From Methylopila capsulata (lineage in GTDB: Bacteria > Pseudomonadota > Alphaproteobacteria > Rhizobiales > Methylopilaceae): a stretch of 64,000 nt of DNA. Under the pieces are notes generated by a model. The model was not told where the DNA came from. It did no database searches and saw only the letters and a list, made by a program, of their open reading frames with translations. The position numbers were made by a program, and so were the translations under genes. Where the stretch lies: NCBI RefSeq assembly GCF_016907975.1, contig NZ_JAFBCY010000003.1:248001-312000 (forward strand). The letters run 5' to 3'. This document shows, in pieces, positions 25,921 to 35,458 of the stretch. Numbering within the stretch: position 1 is the stretch's first letter; the number at the start of each line of letters is the position of its first letter.

Positions 25921-27522
25921 ATGACCGACGCCGCCCTCGCCACGCCTGAGACGCCCCTCGCCCGCGAGGTGAAGCGTCGCCGCACCTTCGCGATCATCTC
26001 GCATCCCGACGCCGGCAAGACCACGCTGACCGAGAAGCTGCTGATGTTTGGCGGCGCGATCCAGCTCGCGGGGCAGGTCAAGGCCAAGGGCGAACGCCGC
26101 CGCACCCGCTCCGACTGGATGGCGATCGAGCGCGACCGCGGCATCTCGGTCGTGACCTCCGTGATGACCTTCGAGTACCGCGACTGCGTGTTCAACCTGC
26201 TCGACACGCCGGGTCACGAGGACTTCTCGGAGGACACCTACCGGACGCTCACCGCCGTCGACAGCGCGGTCATGGTGATCGACGCCGCCAAGGGCATCGA
26301 GGCGCGCACCCGTAAGCTGTTCGAGGTGTGCCGGCTGCGCGACATCCCGATCGTCACCTTCATCAACAAGATGGACCGCGAGAGCCGCGACCCGTTCGAG
26401 ATCCTCGACGAGATCGAGACCACGCTGGCGCTCGACGCCACGCCGCTGACCTGGCCGATCGGCCGCGGGCGCGATTTCGCCGGCACCTTCGAATTGGGTT
26501 CCGGCCGCATCCGCCTGGTCGACGGCGGTGACGAGGCTGCCGGAGTGGGACTGGAGGCGCTGGGCGGTCTCGTCTCGGAGCATCGGCTGGCCGAGGTGAC
26601 CGAGGAGCTGGAGCTGGCGCAGGGCGCGCTGAAGCCCTTCGAACTCGCCTCGTTCCGCGAGGGCCACCTGACTCCGGTGCTGTTCGGCTCGGCGCTCCGG
26701 AACTTCGGCGTCCGCGACCTGCTGGACGCCCTCGCCGACCTCGCGCCCTCGCCGCAGGGGCTCGACAGCGACAAGCGCCCGGTCGCGGCCGAGGAGCCGC
26801 GCATGACGGCCTTCGTGTTCAAGGTCCAGGCCAACATGGACCCCAACCACCGCGACCGCATCGCCTTCGTCCGGCTCTGCTCCGGCAAGCTGACGCGCGG
26901 GATGAAAGCGCTGCAGACGCGGACCTCCAAGACCATCGGCCTGCACGCGCCGCAGTTCTTCTTCGCGCAGGACCGGCAGCTCGCCGAGGAAGCCTTCGCC
27001 GGCGACGTCGTCGGCATCCCGAACCACGGCCTGCTGCGCATCGGCGACACGCTGACCGACGGCGAGAACCTGTCCTTCCTCGGCGTGCCAAGCTTCGCGC
27101 CGGAAATCCTGCGCCGCGTCCGGCTGGAGGACGCGATGAAGGCCAAGAAGCTGAAGCAGGCTCTACAGGAGATGGCCGAGGAAGGCGTGGTGCAGGTGTT
27201 CCGCCCCGTCGACGGCTCCCCCGCGCTCGTCGGCGTCGTCGGTCCCCTGCAGCTCGACGTGATGGAGGGGCGGCTCAAGGCCGAGTACGGCCTCGAAGTC
27301 GGGTTCGAGCAGAGCCAGTACTCGCTCGCCCGCTGGGTGTCGGCCGAGAACAAGCTCGACCTCGCCGAGTTCCTGAACGCAAACCGCGCCAGCACGGCCG
27401 AGGATCTCGACGGCGACCCGGTGCTGCTCACCGGCTCCGCCTTCCAGATGAGCCGCGCGCAGGAGCGCTGGAGCAAGGTCAAGTTCACCGACGTCAAGGA
27501 CGTGCGGAAGGTGGCGGCGTAA
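25921..27522 (+). CDS. prfC: Peptide chain release factor 3
   Basis: A 533-residue translational GTPase that recycles RF1/RF2 from the ribosome after termination. The G motifs are complete: SHPDAGKTTLTEKLL (G1), DRGISVVTSVM (G2), LDTPGHEDFSEDTYR (G3) and FINKMDRE (G4). The class-specific SALRNFGVRDLLD and the C-terminal RF3 domain (GPLQLDVMEGRLKAEYGLEVGFE) distinguish it from EF-G. The chosen ATG gives the standard length; an in-frame upstream ATG exists at 25840. Confidence 0.96.
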   Translation: MTDAALATPETPLAREVKRRRTFAIISHPDAGKTTLTEKLLMFGGAIQLAGQVKAKGERRRTRSDWMAIERDRGISVVTSVMTFEYRDCVFNLLDTPGHEDFSEDTYRTLTAVDSAVMVIDAAKGIEARTRKLFEVCRLRDIPIVTFINKMDRESRDPFEILDEIETTLALDATPLTWPIGRGRDFAGTFELGSGRIRLVDGGDEAAGVGLEALGGLVSEHRLAEVTEELELAQGALKPFELASFREGHLTPVLFGSALRNFGVRDLLDALADLAPSPQGLDSDKRPVAAEEPRMTAFVFKVQANMDPNHRDRIAFVRLCSGKLTRGMKALQTRTSKTIGLHAPQFFFAQDRQLAEEAFAGDVVGIPNHGLLRIGDTLTDGENLSFLGVPSFAPEILRRVRLEDAMKAKKLKQALQEMAEEGVVQVFRPVDGSPALVGVVGPLQLDVMEGRLKAEYGLEVGFEQSQYSLARWVSAENKLDLAEFLNANRASTAEDLDGDPVLLTGSAFQMSRAQERWSKVKFTDVKDVRKVAA

Positions 27523-27590
27523 GGACCCGCGGCCGCTGCGACCGGCGCAACGCCAGCCGATCGCCGTACCTGCCCCCAGCCTCCGTCGTC

Positions 27591-27670
27591 GTCCTCCGGC
27601 TTGACCGGAGGACCCACCGGCAACGTCGCGCTCGATGCCGGACATGGATGGTCCGGTCAAGCCGGACCAT
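27591..27670. repeat. 80-bp double-hairpin interspersed repeat, copy 1
   Basis: Two 23-bp palindromes separated by 34 bp. The first, GTCCTCC...GGAGGAC, occupies 27591-27613 with the pairing CCTCCGG/CCGGAGG around CTTGA. The second, ATGGTCC...GGACCAT, occupies 27648-27670. The same 80-bp arrangement appears in reverse orientation at 42628-42707. Here it lies between the convergent ends of prfC and cca and could act as a two-sided transcription stop. Confidence 0.8.
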
Positions 27671-27705
27671 GACGGCGCGTTTGGACCCCCGGTGGATAGC
27701 CCGCG

Positions 27706-28926
27706 CTATCTCGTGGCCGCGTCCACCAACGCCTCGGCGGCTGTTCCCGCCGGAAATCCCGCTTCAATCCACGCCTCTTCCGCCGCGCGAAGCGCACGGC
27801 CTAGGGCGGGGCCCGGCGCGACGCCGCGCGCTATGAAGTCGCTCGCCGCGAACGGCGGCTTCGGGATCGTCCACCTCTCCGGGAGCGCTGCGAGCGCCGC
27901 CCAGGCCGCATCGCCCGGAGCCGCGGCGGCGTCGACCCACCCGAGCCGCGCGCGATCCTCGAACGCCTGCCGCCCCAGCCGGTAGAGCGCGACCTTGGCC
28001 GCCGCCTCGCCGGTCGCCGGGGTCAAGGGCGGCCGCGCGTCGCCGATGGCGGCGAGCCGCTGCGCCTCGGCGTTGGTCAGGCGAAGGCGTTGCTGGAGCC
28101 GCTCGCCATCCTCCGCCACGACCTGCGCCAGCGCCGCGAGGCGCAGCAGGGCGTCGCCCGCGCCGTCGAGTTCGACCATGCGTTCGAAGCGGCGGACGCG
28201 CGGCGCGCCGCCGAGCAGCAGGCCGGGCAGCCCCGCCTCGGCCATCGCGCGCAGGGTCTCTGCAGCCCGCGGCGCGATGAGCAGCTTGAGCAGCTCGACC
28301 CGCACCCGCTCGCGTGACAGCGTGGCGAGGCCCGCACGCTCGGCGACCGCGGCGGCGAAACCCTCGCGATCGAGCTCCCCCCTCCCGAACCGCGCGTGAA
28401 AGCGGAAGAAGCGCAGGATGCGGAGGTAGTCCTCGCGGATGCGCTCGCGCGCATCGCCGATGAAGCGCGCGCGCCCCGCCTCCAGATCGCCCAGCCCGCC
28501 GACGAGGTCATGGATGCGGCCGGCGCGGTCGAGGTAGAGCCCGTTCATGGTGAGGTCGCGGCGCTGCACGTCCTCCGCCCAGTCGCGGGTGTAGGCCACC
28601 ACCGCGCGACGGCCGTCGGTCGCAACGTCCCGGCGCAGCGTCGTCACCTCGAAGGGATGGCCCTCCGCCACGACCGTCACAGTGCCGTGATCGATGCCCG
28701 TCGGGACCGCCTTCCAGCCGGCGGCGCGGGCGCGGCGCATGGTTTCTTCGGGCAGCGCCGTGGTCGCGACGTCGATGTCGCCGCGGGGCAGTCCGAGCCA
28801 GGCGTCGCGCACCGCGCCGCCGGCGATCCGCGCCTCTTCGCCGTCGCTGTCGAGCGCGGCCAGCACCTCGCGGAGCGGCGACGCCGTCAGCCAGGCGACG
28901 TCGTCGAGCCGCGCCGAGACCGTCAT
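27706..28926 (-). CDS. cca: CCA tRNA nucleotidyltransferase
   Basis: A 406-residue class II nucleotidyltransferase that adds or repairs the 3' CCA of tRNAs. The head domain shows RIAGGAVRDAWLGLPRGDIDVATTA (GG and DxD metal motif), RRDLTMNGLYLD and the RIREDYLRILRFFRFHARFG signature. The start chosen, MTVSARLDDV, overlaps the stop of the DUF6111 gene by 4 bp. This placement of cca behind a CoA pyrophosphatase and DUF1285 gene is a conserved Rhizobiales operon. Confidence 0.94.
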   Translation of the reverse strand: MTVSARLDDVAWLTASPLREVLAALDSDGEEARIAGGAVRDAWLGLPRGDIDVATTALPEETMRRARAAGWKAVPTGIDHGTVTVVAEGHPFEVTTLRRDVATDGRRAVVAYTRDWAEDVQRRDLTMNGLYLDRAGRIHDLVGGLGDLEAGRARFIGDARERIREDYLRILRFFRFHARFGRGELDREGFAAAVAERAGLATLSRERVRVELLKLLIAPRAAETLRAMAEAGLPGLLLGGAPRVRRFERMVELDGAGDALLRLAALAQVVAEDGERLQQRLRLTNAEAQRLAAIGDARPPLTPATGEAAAKVALYRLGRQAFEDRARLGWVDAAAAPGDAAWAALAALPERWTIPKPPFAASDFIARGVAPGPALGRALRAAEEAWIEAGFPAGTAAEALVDAATR

Positions 28927-29198
28927 TTCGTGTCGGGCTCGATCATGCGGCCGGGCACGAACACGCCGTTCTCCATGCGCGCCGGCATGTAGAGCGCCTT
29001 GGTCGAGCCGCCGGTGGTCAGCGCGAGCGTCGCGAGGCTGCCGAGGGTGAGCGCCAGCGCGATTCCGACGAGCCACACCAGGGGAATGCCCCGCCAGCGC
29101 TCGGGCGCGCGCCAGCCGTGGCCGGCGAAGTGCAGCCATGCCGCGTAGGCCACGAAGGGCGAGAGAAACAGGGCTATCTGGAAAAGAATGCGCGTCAT
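28923..29198 (-). CDS. DUF6111 family small membrane protein
   Basis: A 91-residue protein with two transmembrane segments (about 4-24 and 41-62) and a soluble tail ending YMPARMENGVFVPGRMIEPD, which is the conserved part of DUF6111. Function unknown. It overlaps both neighbours by 4 bp, so it is locked into the operon of CoA pyrophosphatase and cca. Confidence 0.82.
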   Translation of the reverse strand: MTRILFQIALFLSPFVAYAAWLHFAGHGWRAPERWRGIPLVWLVGIALALTLGSLATLALTTGGSTKALYMPARMENGVFVPGRMIEPDTK

Positions 29199-29863
29199 TC
29201 CGCGTAAAGCCGATCATAGAGGTTCCGCAGGACGCCCGCGGTGACCCCCCAGATATGGCGTTCCCGCCACGGCATGTGATGAACTTTTCGAAGGCCGCCC
29301 GCCCACTCCCGCATTTCGACGCCGTGGTTCTCCTCCTGCATGAGGAATCCAAGCGGAACCTCGAAGGCGTCGGCGACCTCGCCGGGCGACAGCGTGAGCG
29401 CGTAGGACGGCGCGATCTCGGCCACCACGCCCACGATCGCGAAGCCGGAGTTCGTGATGTAGAGATCGAGGTAGCCGAGCGGCCGCACCAGCGCGGCGTC
29501 GAGGCCGACCTCTTCCTGCGCCTCCCGCAGGGCGGTGGCGAGCGGGGACGCGTCCCCCGGATCGCGCTTGCCGCCGGGGAACGAGATCTGGCCGGCGTGG
29601 ACGGGAAGGCCCGCGGCGCGCTGGGTGAACAGCAGTTGCGGCTCCTCCCGCGCCACGACGCCCACCAGCACCGCGGCCGCGCGCGGTATGCGGTCCGGCG
29701 GCAGCAGGTCGCGCTCGCCGACCACAACGGTCTCCGGGTCGTCGGGATCGGGCGCCGTCGCGTGCAGACGCCGCGCCGCGCGGGCGCGAAAGTCATCGAG
29801 GGTGAAGGCTGCGTCGGGAGCCACGTCGCTCGCCGCGGCGGAGGCGACGCCGTCACCCCTCAT
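29195..29863 (-). CDS. NUDIX CoA pyrophosphatase-type hydrolase
   Basis: A 222-residue protein containing VLVGVVAREEPQLLFTQRAAGLPVHAGQISFPGGKRDPGD and then ALREAQEEVGL. This combination of the LLTxRS...HxGQxxFPGG block ahead of the Nudix box is diagnostic for coenzyme A diphosphatases (NudL / UPF0035). Start is the ATG overlapping the DUF1285 stop by 4 bp. It likely limits CoA or acyl-CoA levels by cutting them to 4'-phosphopantetheine and adenosine 3',5'-bisphosphate. Confidence 0.9.
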   Translation of the reverse strand: MRGDGVASAAASDVAPDAAFTLDDFRARAARRLHATAPDPDDPETVVVGERDLLPPDRIPRAAAVLVGVVAREEPQLLFTQRAAGLPVHAGQISFPGGKRDPGDASPLATALREAQEEVGLDAALVRPLGYLDLYITNSGFAIVGVVAEIAPSYALTLSPGEVADAFEVPLGFLMQEENHGVEMREWAGGLRKVHHMPWRERHIWGVTAGVLRNLYDRLYAE

Positions 29864-30447
29864 GCGCCCGCCTCGGCCATGGCGAAGAACGCGCCGCCGG
29901 CCCAGACGCCGAGCCGCCCGTCGCGCTCCTCGGCGAGGTCCACGAGATCGTAGACCGCGGAGCGCGCGACCAGCGCCCAGAGGTCGGAGCGCACGTGGAC
30001 GTAGGGCTTGAAGCCGCCGTCCGGCGCCTCCTCGAAGCGCAGGGCGTGCTCGGGACTGACGTCGACCACCTCGTCCACGTTGGTGCGGAAGCGGATGCGG
30101 CGCTGTGGACCCTCGCCGTCGCTCGCCAGCTCCACCGCGAGGAAGGGCGCGTCCTCGACGGTGATGTCGAGCTTCTCGGCCGGCGTCACGAGGACGTAGC
30201 CTTCGGGATCCCGCCGCAGAACGGTCGAGAACAGTTTGACGAGCGCCGGGCGCCGGATGGCCGAGCCCTCGTAGATCCAGGAACCGTCCGCGCGGATGAC
30301 GAGGTCCAGCCTTCCGCAGCGTTCCGGACGCCATTTGTGCACAGGCGCGACGCCGCGGGCGCAGGCCTCGCGCGCCGCCTCCGCCAGCGCGGTCATCCGG
30401 TCGGGAGCGGGCTCCTGGGGCGTTGCGCTCGGCGTGTGGTCGGACAT
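29860..30447 (-). CDS. DUF1285 domain protein
   Basis: A 195-residue cytoplasmic protein of the DUF1285 family. It opens the leftward operon with the CoA pyrophosphatase, DUF6111 and cca genes. Family blocks are CGRLDLVIRADGSWIYEGSAIRRPALVKLFSTVLRRDPEGYVLVTPAEK and VRSDLWALVARSAVYDLV. Structures in the family are beta-rich with no known reaction. The start MSDHTPSATP is preferred to an ATG eight codons upstream, which would add only MQERQLNV. Confidence 0.85.
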   Translation of the reverse strand: MSDHTPSATPQEPAPDRMTALAEAAREACARGVAPVHKWRPERCGRLDLVIRADGSWIYEGSAIRRPALVKLFSTVLRRDPEGYVLVTPAEKLDITVEDAPFLAVELASDGEGPQRRIRFRTNVDEVVDVSPEHALRFEEAPDGGFKPYVHVRSDLWALVARSAVYDLVDLAEERDGRLGVWAGGAFFAMAEAGA

Positions 30448-30658
30448 CACGTTCAGTTGACGCTCCTGCATCTCCAGGCGGGGCCTTGGTGTCGCCCCTT
30501 TCCTGCCCTCTGCCTAAATGTAAGGCGGCGGACCGGCGAGGGTAACCCGCCTCAGCCCCGCGCGCCCGACCTTAGGCCCCGGCGCGAGGCTTGCATTGTG
30601 GGCCATACGGTCGTCCGATGCGTAACAGTCCGACGACACAGGATGCGAGGAGCGCTCC

Positions 30659-31669
30659 ATGACGCAAGCGGCGACCGACGGCGCGACCGACCTCGACGCG
30701 GCCATCGTCCGCGGCGCGGAAGCGATCGGCGGCCATGTGGCCAGCGCCCGCGCCGCGATCGGCCAAGTCATCTTCGGCCAGGACAAGGTGGTCGACCAGG
30801 CGCTGCTGACCGTCCTGTGCGGCGGCCACGCGCTGCTGGTCGGCGTTCCCGGCCTCGCCAAGACGAAGCTCGTCGAGACGCTCGGCACGGTGCTCGGCCT
30901 CGACGCGCGACGGGTGCAGTTCACGCCGGACCTGATGCCCTCCGACATCCTCGGCTCCGAGGTGCTGGAGGAGGACGCCCACGGCCGCCGGTCGTTCCGC
31001 TTCGTCTCCGGGCCGATCTTCGCGCAGCTGCTGATGGCCGACGAGATCAACCGCGCGAGCCCGCGCACGCAGTCCGCGCTGCTGCAGGCGATGCAGGAGT
31101 ACCACGTCACCGTCGCCGGCCAGCGCTACGACCTGCCGCGGCCCTTCCACGTGCTCGCGACCCAGAACCCGCTGGAGCAGGAAGGCACCTATCCCCTGCC
31201 CGAGGCGCAGCTCGACCGCTTTCTGATGCAGATCGACGTCGACTATCCCGACCGGGACGCCGAGCGTCGCATCCTGCTCGCCACCACGGGCGCGGAGGAA
31301 GCGAAACCGAAGGCGGCGATGACCACCGACGACCTGCTTCAGGCGCAGCGTCTCGTCCGCCGCCTGCCGGTGGGCGAATCCGTGGTCGAAGCCATTCTGG
31401 ATCTCGTGCGCTCCGCCCGTCCGGAGACGGCGGAGAAGACCGTCGCCGACAAGATCGCCTGGGGCCCCGGCCCCCGCGCGAGCCAGTCGCTGATGCTGGG
31501 CGTGCGCGCCCGCGCCCTGCTCGACGGCCGCTTCGCGCCCTCGATCGACGACGTGGCGGCGCTGGCCGGGCCGATCCTGAAGCACCGCATGGCGTTGACC
31601 TTCTCCGCCCGCGCCGACGGCGACACGCTTCAGGGCGTGATCACGAAGCTCGTCGAGCGGCTCGGCTGA
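30659..31669 (+). CDS. MoxR family AAA+ ATPase
   Basis: A 336-residue AAA+ protein with Walker A GVPGLAKTKLVE, Walker B LLMADEINRASPRTQSALLQAMQE, and sensor region VLATQNPLEQEGTYPLPEAQLDRF. MoxR proteins act as chaperone-like ATPases for vWA partners. In methylotrophs the founding member is needed for methanol dehydrogenase maturation, but this copy sits in the DUF58/DUF4159 operon type, not in a mox cluster. GAGGAGC precedes the ATG. Confidence 0.94.
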   Translation: MTQAATDGATDLDAAIVRGAEAIGGHVASARAAIGQVIFGQDKVVDQALLTVLCGGHALLVGVPGLAKTKLVETLGTVLGLDARRVQFTPDLMPSDILGSEVLEEDAHGRRSFRFVSGPIFAQLLMADEINRASPRTQSALLQAMQEYHVTVAGQRYDLPRPFHVLATQNPLEQEGTYPLPEAQLDRFLMQIDVDYPDRDAERRILLATTGAEEAKPKAAMTTDDLLQAQRLVRRLPVGESVVEAILDLVRSARPETAEKTVADKIAWGPGPRASQSLMLGVRARALLDGRFAPSIDDVAALAGPILKHRMALTFSARADGDTLQGVITKLVERLG

Positions 31670-31674
31670 CGCGG

Positions 31675-32589
31675 ATGGCGGTGCGGGCCGGGCTGGTCGA
31701 TCCCTCCGAGACGCGCGTCGCCCAGCGGCACGAGGAGGCGGCGCTCGGCCTCGCCGGCAGCCTGCCTCGGCTGGTCGTCGCGGCGCGCCGAGCCTCGGCG
31801 ACCGTCGTCCACGGCCTGCACGGCCGCAGGCGGTCGGGCACGGGCGAGAACTTCTGGCAGTTCCGCCGCTTCACCGCAGGCGAACCCGCCGGCCGCATCG
31901 ACTGGCGCCGCTCCGCCCGCGACGACAACGTCTACATCCGCGAGCAGGAGTGGGAGGCGGCGCACACCGTCTGGATCTGGATCGACCGCTCCCGCAGCAT
32001 GGCCTTCCGCTCCAGCCTGTCCGAGACCTCCAAGGTCGAGCGCGCCGTCGTCCTCGGGCTCGCGCTGGCGGACGTTCTGGTGCGCGGCGGGGAGCGCGTC
32101 GGCCTTCTCGGCCTGACCCGGCCGACCGCGAGCCGCAACGCGATCGAGAACCTGGCGCAGGCCTTGATCGCCGCCGGAGACGACGACGCGCATCTGCCGC
32201 CCAAAGCCGCCCCCATCGCGCGGCTGTCGGAGGCGATCGTGATCGGCGACCTGCTCGCCCCGGAAGAGGAGATCGCGGCGACGGTCGCGAGCCTCGCGGC
32301 GCGCGGCGGACGCGGGCATCTGGTGGCGATCGTCGATCCCGTCGAGGAGACCTTCCCCTTCACCGGCCGCACCGAGTTTCTCGACCCGGACGTCGCGGGC
32401 CTGAAGCTCGTCGCCGGCCGCGCCGAGGAGTGGCGGCAGGGCTACGCCGAGCGGCTCGCCCGCCACCGCGCGGCGCTGGCCGACATCGTGCGTCGGCACG
32501 GCTGGGCGCTGCACATCCACCGCACCGACCGTCCCGCGACCGAGCCCCTGCTGGCGCTGCACGCGCGGTTGGCGGAGCCTGCCGCATGA
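31675..32589 (+). CDS. DUF58 domain protein (vWA-like MoxR partner)
   Basis: A 304-residue protein. The DUF58 signature FWQFRRFTAGEPAGRIDWRRSARDDNVYIREQEWE is at about residues 61-95. The vWA-like metal-site sequence WIWIDRSRSMAF follows directly. It begins six bases after the moxR stop and overlaps the next gene by 4 bp. DUF58 proteins are the usual substrates or adaptors of MoxR ATPases; the process served by this operon is not established. Confidence 0.92.
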   Translation: MAVRAGLVDPSETRVAQRHEEAALGLAGSLPRLVVAARRASATVVHGLHGRRRSGTGENFWQFRRFTAGEPAGRIDWRRSARDDNVYIREQEWEAAHTVWIWIDRSRSMAFRSSLSETSKVERAVVLGLALADVLVRGGERVGLLGLTRPTASRNAIENLAQALIAAGDDDAHLPPKAAPIARLSEAIVIGDLLAPEEEIAATVASLAARGGRGHLVAIVDPVEETFPFTGRTEFLDPDVAGLKLVAGRAEEWRQGYAERLARHRAALADIVRRHGWALHIHRTDRPATEPLLALHARLAEPAA

Positions 32590-35438
32590 GCGCGCTCCCC
32601 CTCGCCTTTCTCAGCCCCTGGCTGCTTGTCGGCCTGATCGCCCTGCCGGCGCTGTGGCTGCTGCTGCGCCTGACCCCGCCGCGTCCGCAGACGGTCGCCT
32701 TCCCGCCGATGCGCCTTTTGCTCGACGTGGTGGCCAAGCGCGAGACGCCGTCGCGCACGCCGTGGTGGCTGCTGCTGCTGCGGCTGGGGCTGGCGGCGCT
32801 GATCATCTTCGCCCTCGCCCGACCGATCTGGAACCCGCAGGCGGCCGCGACCGCAGGGTCCGGGCCGCTGCTCGTCGTGGTCGACAACGGCTGGGCCGCC
32901 GCGCCGGAATGGGACGCGCGAGTCGACGCGGCGAGCGCTGCGATCGCGGCGGCCGGCGACGACGGCCGCGCCGTGGCGCTGGTGGCGACCGCCGACGCCG
33001 CCCGCCGCGAGATCGGCCTCGAGACCGCCGACGAGGCCGCGAAACGCCTGAGGGTGCTCGCGCCGGAGCCGTTCTCCCCGGACCGCGCGCTGCTGCTGCC
33101 GACGCTCGGCGATTGGCTGAAGGCGAACCCTTCCGCCGACGCGCTCTGGATTTCCGACGGTCTCGCCGGGGGAAACGCCCGCGTTTTCGCGGACGGGCTC
33201 AAAGCCGCGCTCGGCTCCCGCGGGCTTGCGATCCGCATCGATCCCGCCCGCTCCGCCCGCGGCCTCGCCGCCGCCGACAATGCGCCGGGCGGCCTGACCG
33301 TGAAGGCGCTCCGCGCCGAGGCCGCAGGCCCCGAGACCGTCCGGGTCCGCGCCAGCGACCTGCGCGGCCGCGCGCTCGGCGAGACCGACGCGGCGTTCGG
33401 GGTCGGCGCCCGCGAGGCGACGGCGACCTTCGAGATGCCGGTCGAGCTCCGCAACGACATCGCCCGGCTGGAGATCGTCGGCGCCAAGACCGCCGGCGCC
33501 GTGCAACTGCTCGACCAGCGCTCTCGGCGCCGCACCGTCGGCGTCGTCACCGGCGCGACCGCCGACACCGCGCAGCCGCTGCTGTCGCCGACCTACTACG
33601 TCACCCAGGCGCTCAAGCCCTTCGCGGACGTGCGCGAGGCGCGCGGCCAGGGCGCAAGCGCGGCGGTGGAGAGCTTCGTGGAGCAGAAGCTGCCGGTGAT
33701 CATGCTGGCCGACGTCGGCGCGCTGACCGAAGAGGCGCGCGCGCGTCTCGGCGCCTGGGTGCGGGACGGCGGCGTGCTGGTGCGCTTCGCCGGACCTCGC
33801 CTCGCCGGCGCCGCCGACGACGGGCTGAGCCCCGTGCGGCTGCGACAGGGCGGCCGCACGCTCGGCGGCGCCCTCGCCTGGGAGACGCCGCAGGCGCTCG
33901 CGAGCTTCGCCGGCTCCGGGCCCTTCGCGCCGCTTGCCGTTCCCGGCGACGTCACGGTGACGCGCCAGGTCCTGGCGGAGCCCGACGCCGACCTGCCCGA
34001 CCGGGTGTGGGCGACCCTCGCCGACGGCACGCCGCTCGTCACCGGCGCGCGCGAGGCCAAGGGGATGAGCGTCTTGTTTCACGTCACCGCCGACACTCGC
34101 TGGTCGAACCTGCCGCTGTCCGGCGCCTTCGTCGACATGCTCCGGCGGATCGTCGACCTCGCCGGATCCGGCCCCGCTCCGACCGCCGCGGCGCCCGGCG
34201 CTCAGGGGGCGGCCGCCGCGCAGCCGCAGGGCGAGCCCGCGCAGGCCGCCGCGCCTCGCGCGACGCTGCCGCCAACCCGCACGCTCGACGGCTTCGGCGC
34301 CTTCCGCAGCCCGCCGGCGACGGCGAAGCCCGCGCCGGCCGACGGCCGCCCCGCGGCGACGCCCGACAACCCGCCCGGCTTCTACGGCCCGGTCGACGCC
34401 GGGATCGCGGTCAACGCGCTGGGCGCCGACGCGTCGCTGGCGCGGGTCGATCTCGCGGGCCTCGACGCGACGGTGTCCGACGTGGTCGCCGTCGAACCCA
34501 CGCCGATCGCGCCCTGGCTGTTCACGCTGGCCGCGCTGTTCGCCATTCTCGACAGCCTCGTGGTGTTCCTGCTCGGCGGCGGCATGGCGCTCCTTGCCCG
34601 TCGCGGACCGAAGGCGGCGCTCGGGCTGGCCGTCGTCGGCCTCGCGCTCGTGGCCCACGCCACGCCCGGCTTCGCGCAGGCCGCGCCGCCGAAGGCCGCA
34701 TACGACGAACGCTTCGCGCTGGAGGCGACGCTCGCGACCCGCCTCGCCTATGTCTCGACCGGCGATTTCGAGACCGACCGGATCGCCAAGGCCGGTCTCG
34801 AAGGCCTCACGCAGCAGATCGCGCTTCGCACCGCGCTGGAGCCGGGCGCGCCAATGGCGGTCGACCCCGCAAAGGACGAACTCGCGTTCTTCCCGCTGCT
34901 CTACTGGCCAGTCATCGAAGGCGCGCCTACGCCGTCCGCCGCCGCGCTCGCCCGCATCGACTCCTACATGAAGCAGGGCGGCACCATCCTGTTCGACACC
35001 CGCGACGCCCTGACGGGCGGGCGGGGCCCCGAAGGCGACAGCCTGAAGCGCATCCTGGCCGGCCTCGACGTGCCTTCGCTCGAGCCCGTGCCGCGCGACC
35101 ACGTGCTGACCAAGGCGTTCTATCTGCTGGACGAGTTCCCCGGCCGCTACGCCGGCAGCCCGCTCTGGGTGGAGACGATCCCCGCCGCCGACGAGGGCGA
35201 GGAGCGCCCGGCGCGCGCCGGCGACGGCGTCTCCCCCATCCTCATCACCGGCGCGGACTTCGCGGGCGCCTGGGCGGTCGGCTCCGACGGGCTGCCGCTG
35301 TTCCCGACCTCCAGCGACGAACGCCAGCGCGAGATGGCGACGCGCGTCGGCATCAACATCGTGATGTACACGCTGACGGGGAACTACAAGGCGGACCAGG
35401 TCCACGTGCCGGCCCTGCTGGAAAGGCTGGGGCAGTGA
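32586..35438 (+). CDS. BatA / DUF4159 domain membrane protein
   Basis: A 950-residue inner-membrane protein. Residues 1-85 match the BatA N-terminal domain with two transmembrane helices (AFLSPWLLVGLIALPALWLLL and a second at about 60-77). A degenerate vWA region follows (LLVVVDNGWAAAPEWDARV). A Pro/Ala-rich linker lies near 530-600, a further membrane pair around 640-690, and the C-terminal third is DUF4159 (FFPLLYWPVIEGAP, MKQGGTILFDTRD). It is part of the MoxR-DUF58 operon, where such proteins are thought to form a membrane-bound complex. Confidence 0.9.
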   Translation: MSALPLAFLSPWLLVGLIALPALWLLLRLTPPRPQTVAFPPMRLLLDVVAKRETPSRTPWWLLLLRLGLAALIIFALARPIWNPQAAATAGSGPLLVVVDNGWAAAPEWDARVDAASAAIAAAGDDGRAVALVATADAARREIGLETADEAAKRLRVLAPEPFSPDRALLLPTLGDWLKANPSADALWISDGLAGGNARVFADGLKAALGSRGLAIRIDPARSARGLAAADNAPGGLTVKALRAEAAGPETVRVRASDLRGRALGETDAAFGVGAREATATFEMPVELRNDIARLEIVGAKTAGAVQLLDQRSRRRTVGVVTGATADTAQPLLSPTYYVTQALKPFADVREARGQGASAAVESFVEQKLPVIMLADVGALTEEARARLGAWVRDGGVLVRFAGPRLAGAADDGLSPVRLRQGGRTLGGALAWETPQALASFAGSGPFAPLAVPGDVTVTRQVLAEPDADLPDRVWATLADGTPLVTGAREAKGMSVLFHVTADTRWSNLPLSGAFVDMLRRIVDLAGSGPAPTAAAPGAQGAAAAQPQGEPAQAAAPRATLPPTRTLDGFGAFRSPPATAKPAPADGRPAATPDNPPGFYGPVDAGIAVNALGADASLARVDLAGLDATVSDVVAVEPTPIAPWLFTLAALFAILDSLVVFLLGGGMALLARRGPKAALGLAVVGLALVAHATPGFAQAAPPKAAYDERFALEATLATRLAYVSTGDFETDRIAKAGLEGLTQQIALRTALEPGAPMAVDPAKDELAFFPLLYWPVIEGAPTPSAAALARIDSYMKQGGTILFDTRDALTGGRGPEGDSLKRILAGLDVPSLEPVPRDHVLTKAFYLLDEFPGRYAGSPLWVETIPAADEGEERPARAGDGVSPILITGADFAGAWAVGSDGLPLFPTSSDERQREMATRVGINIVMYTLTGNYKADQVHVPALLERLGQ

Positions 35439-35458
35439 ACGGGCGACAAGCGAGCCAG

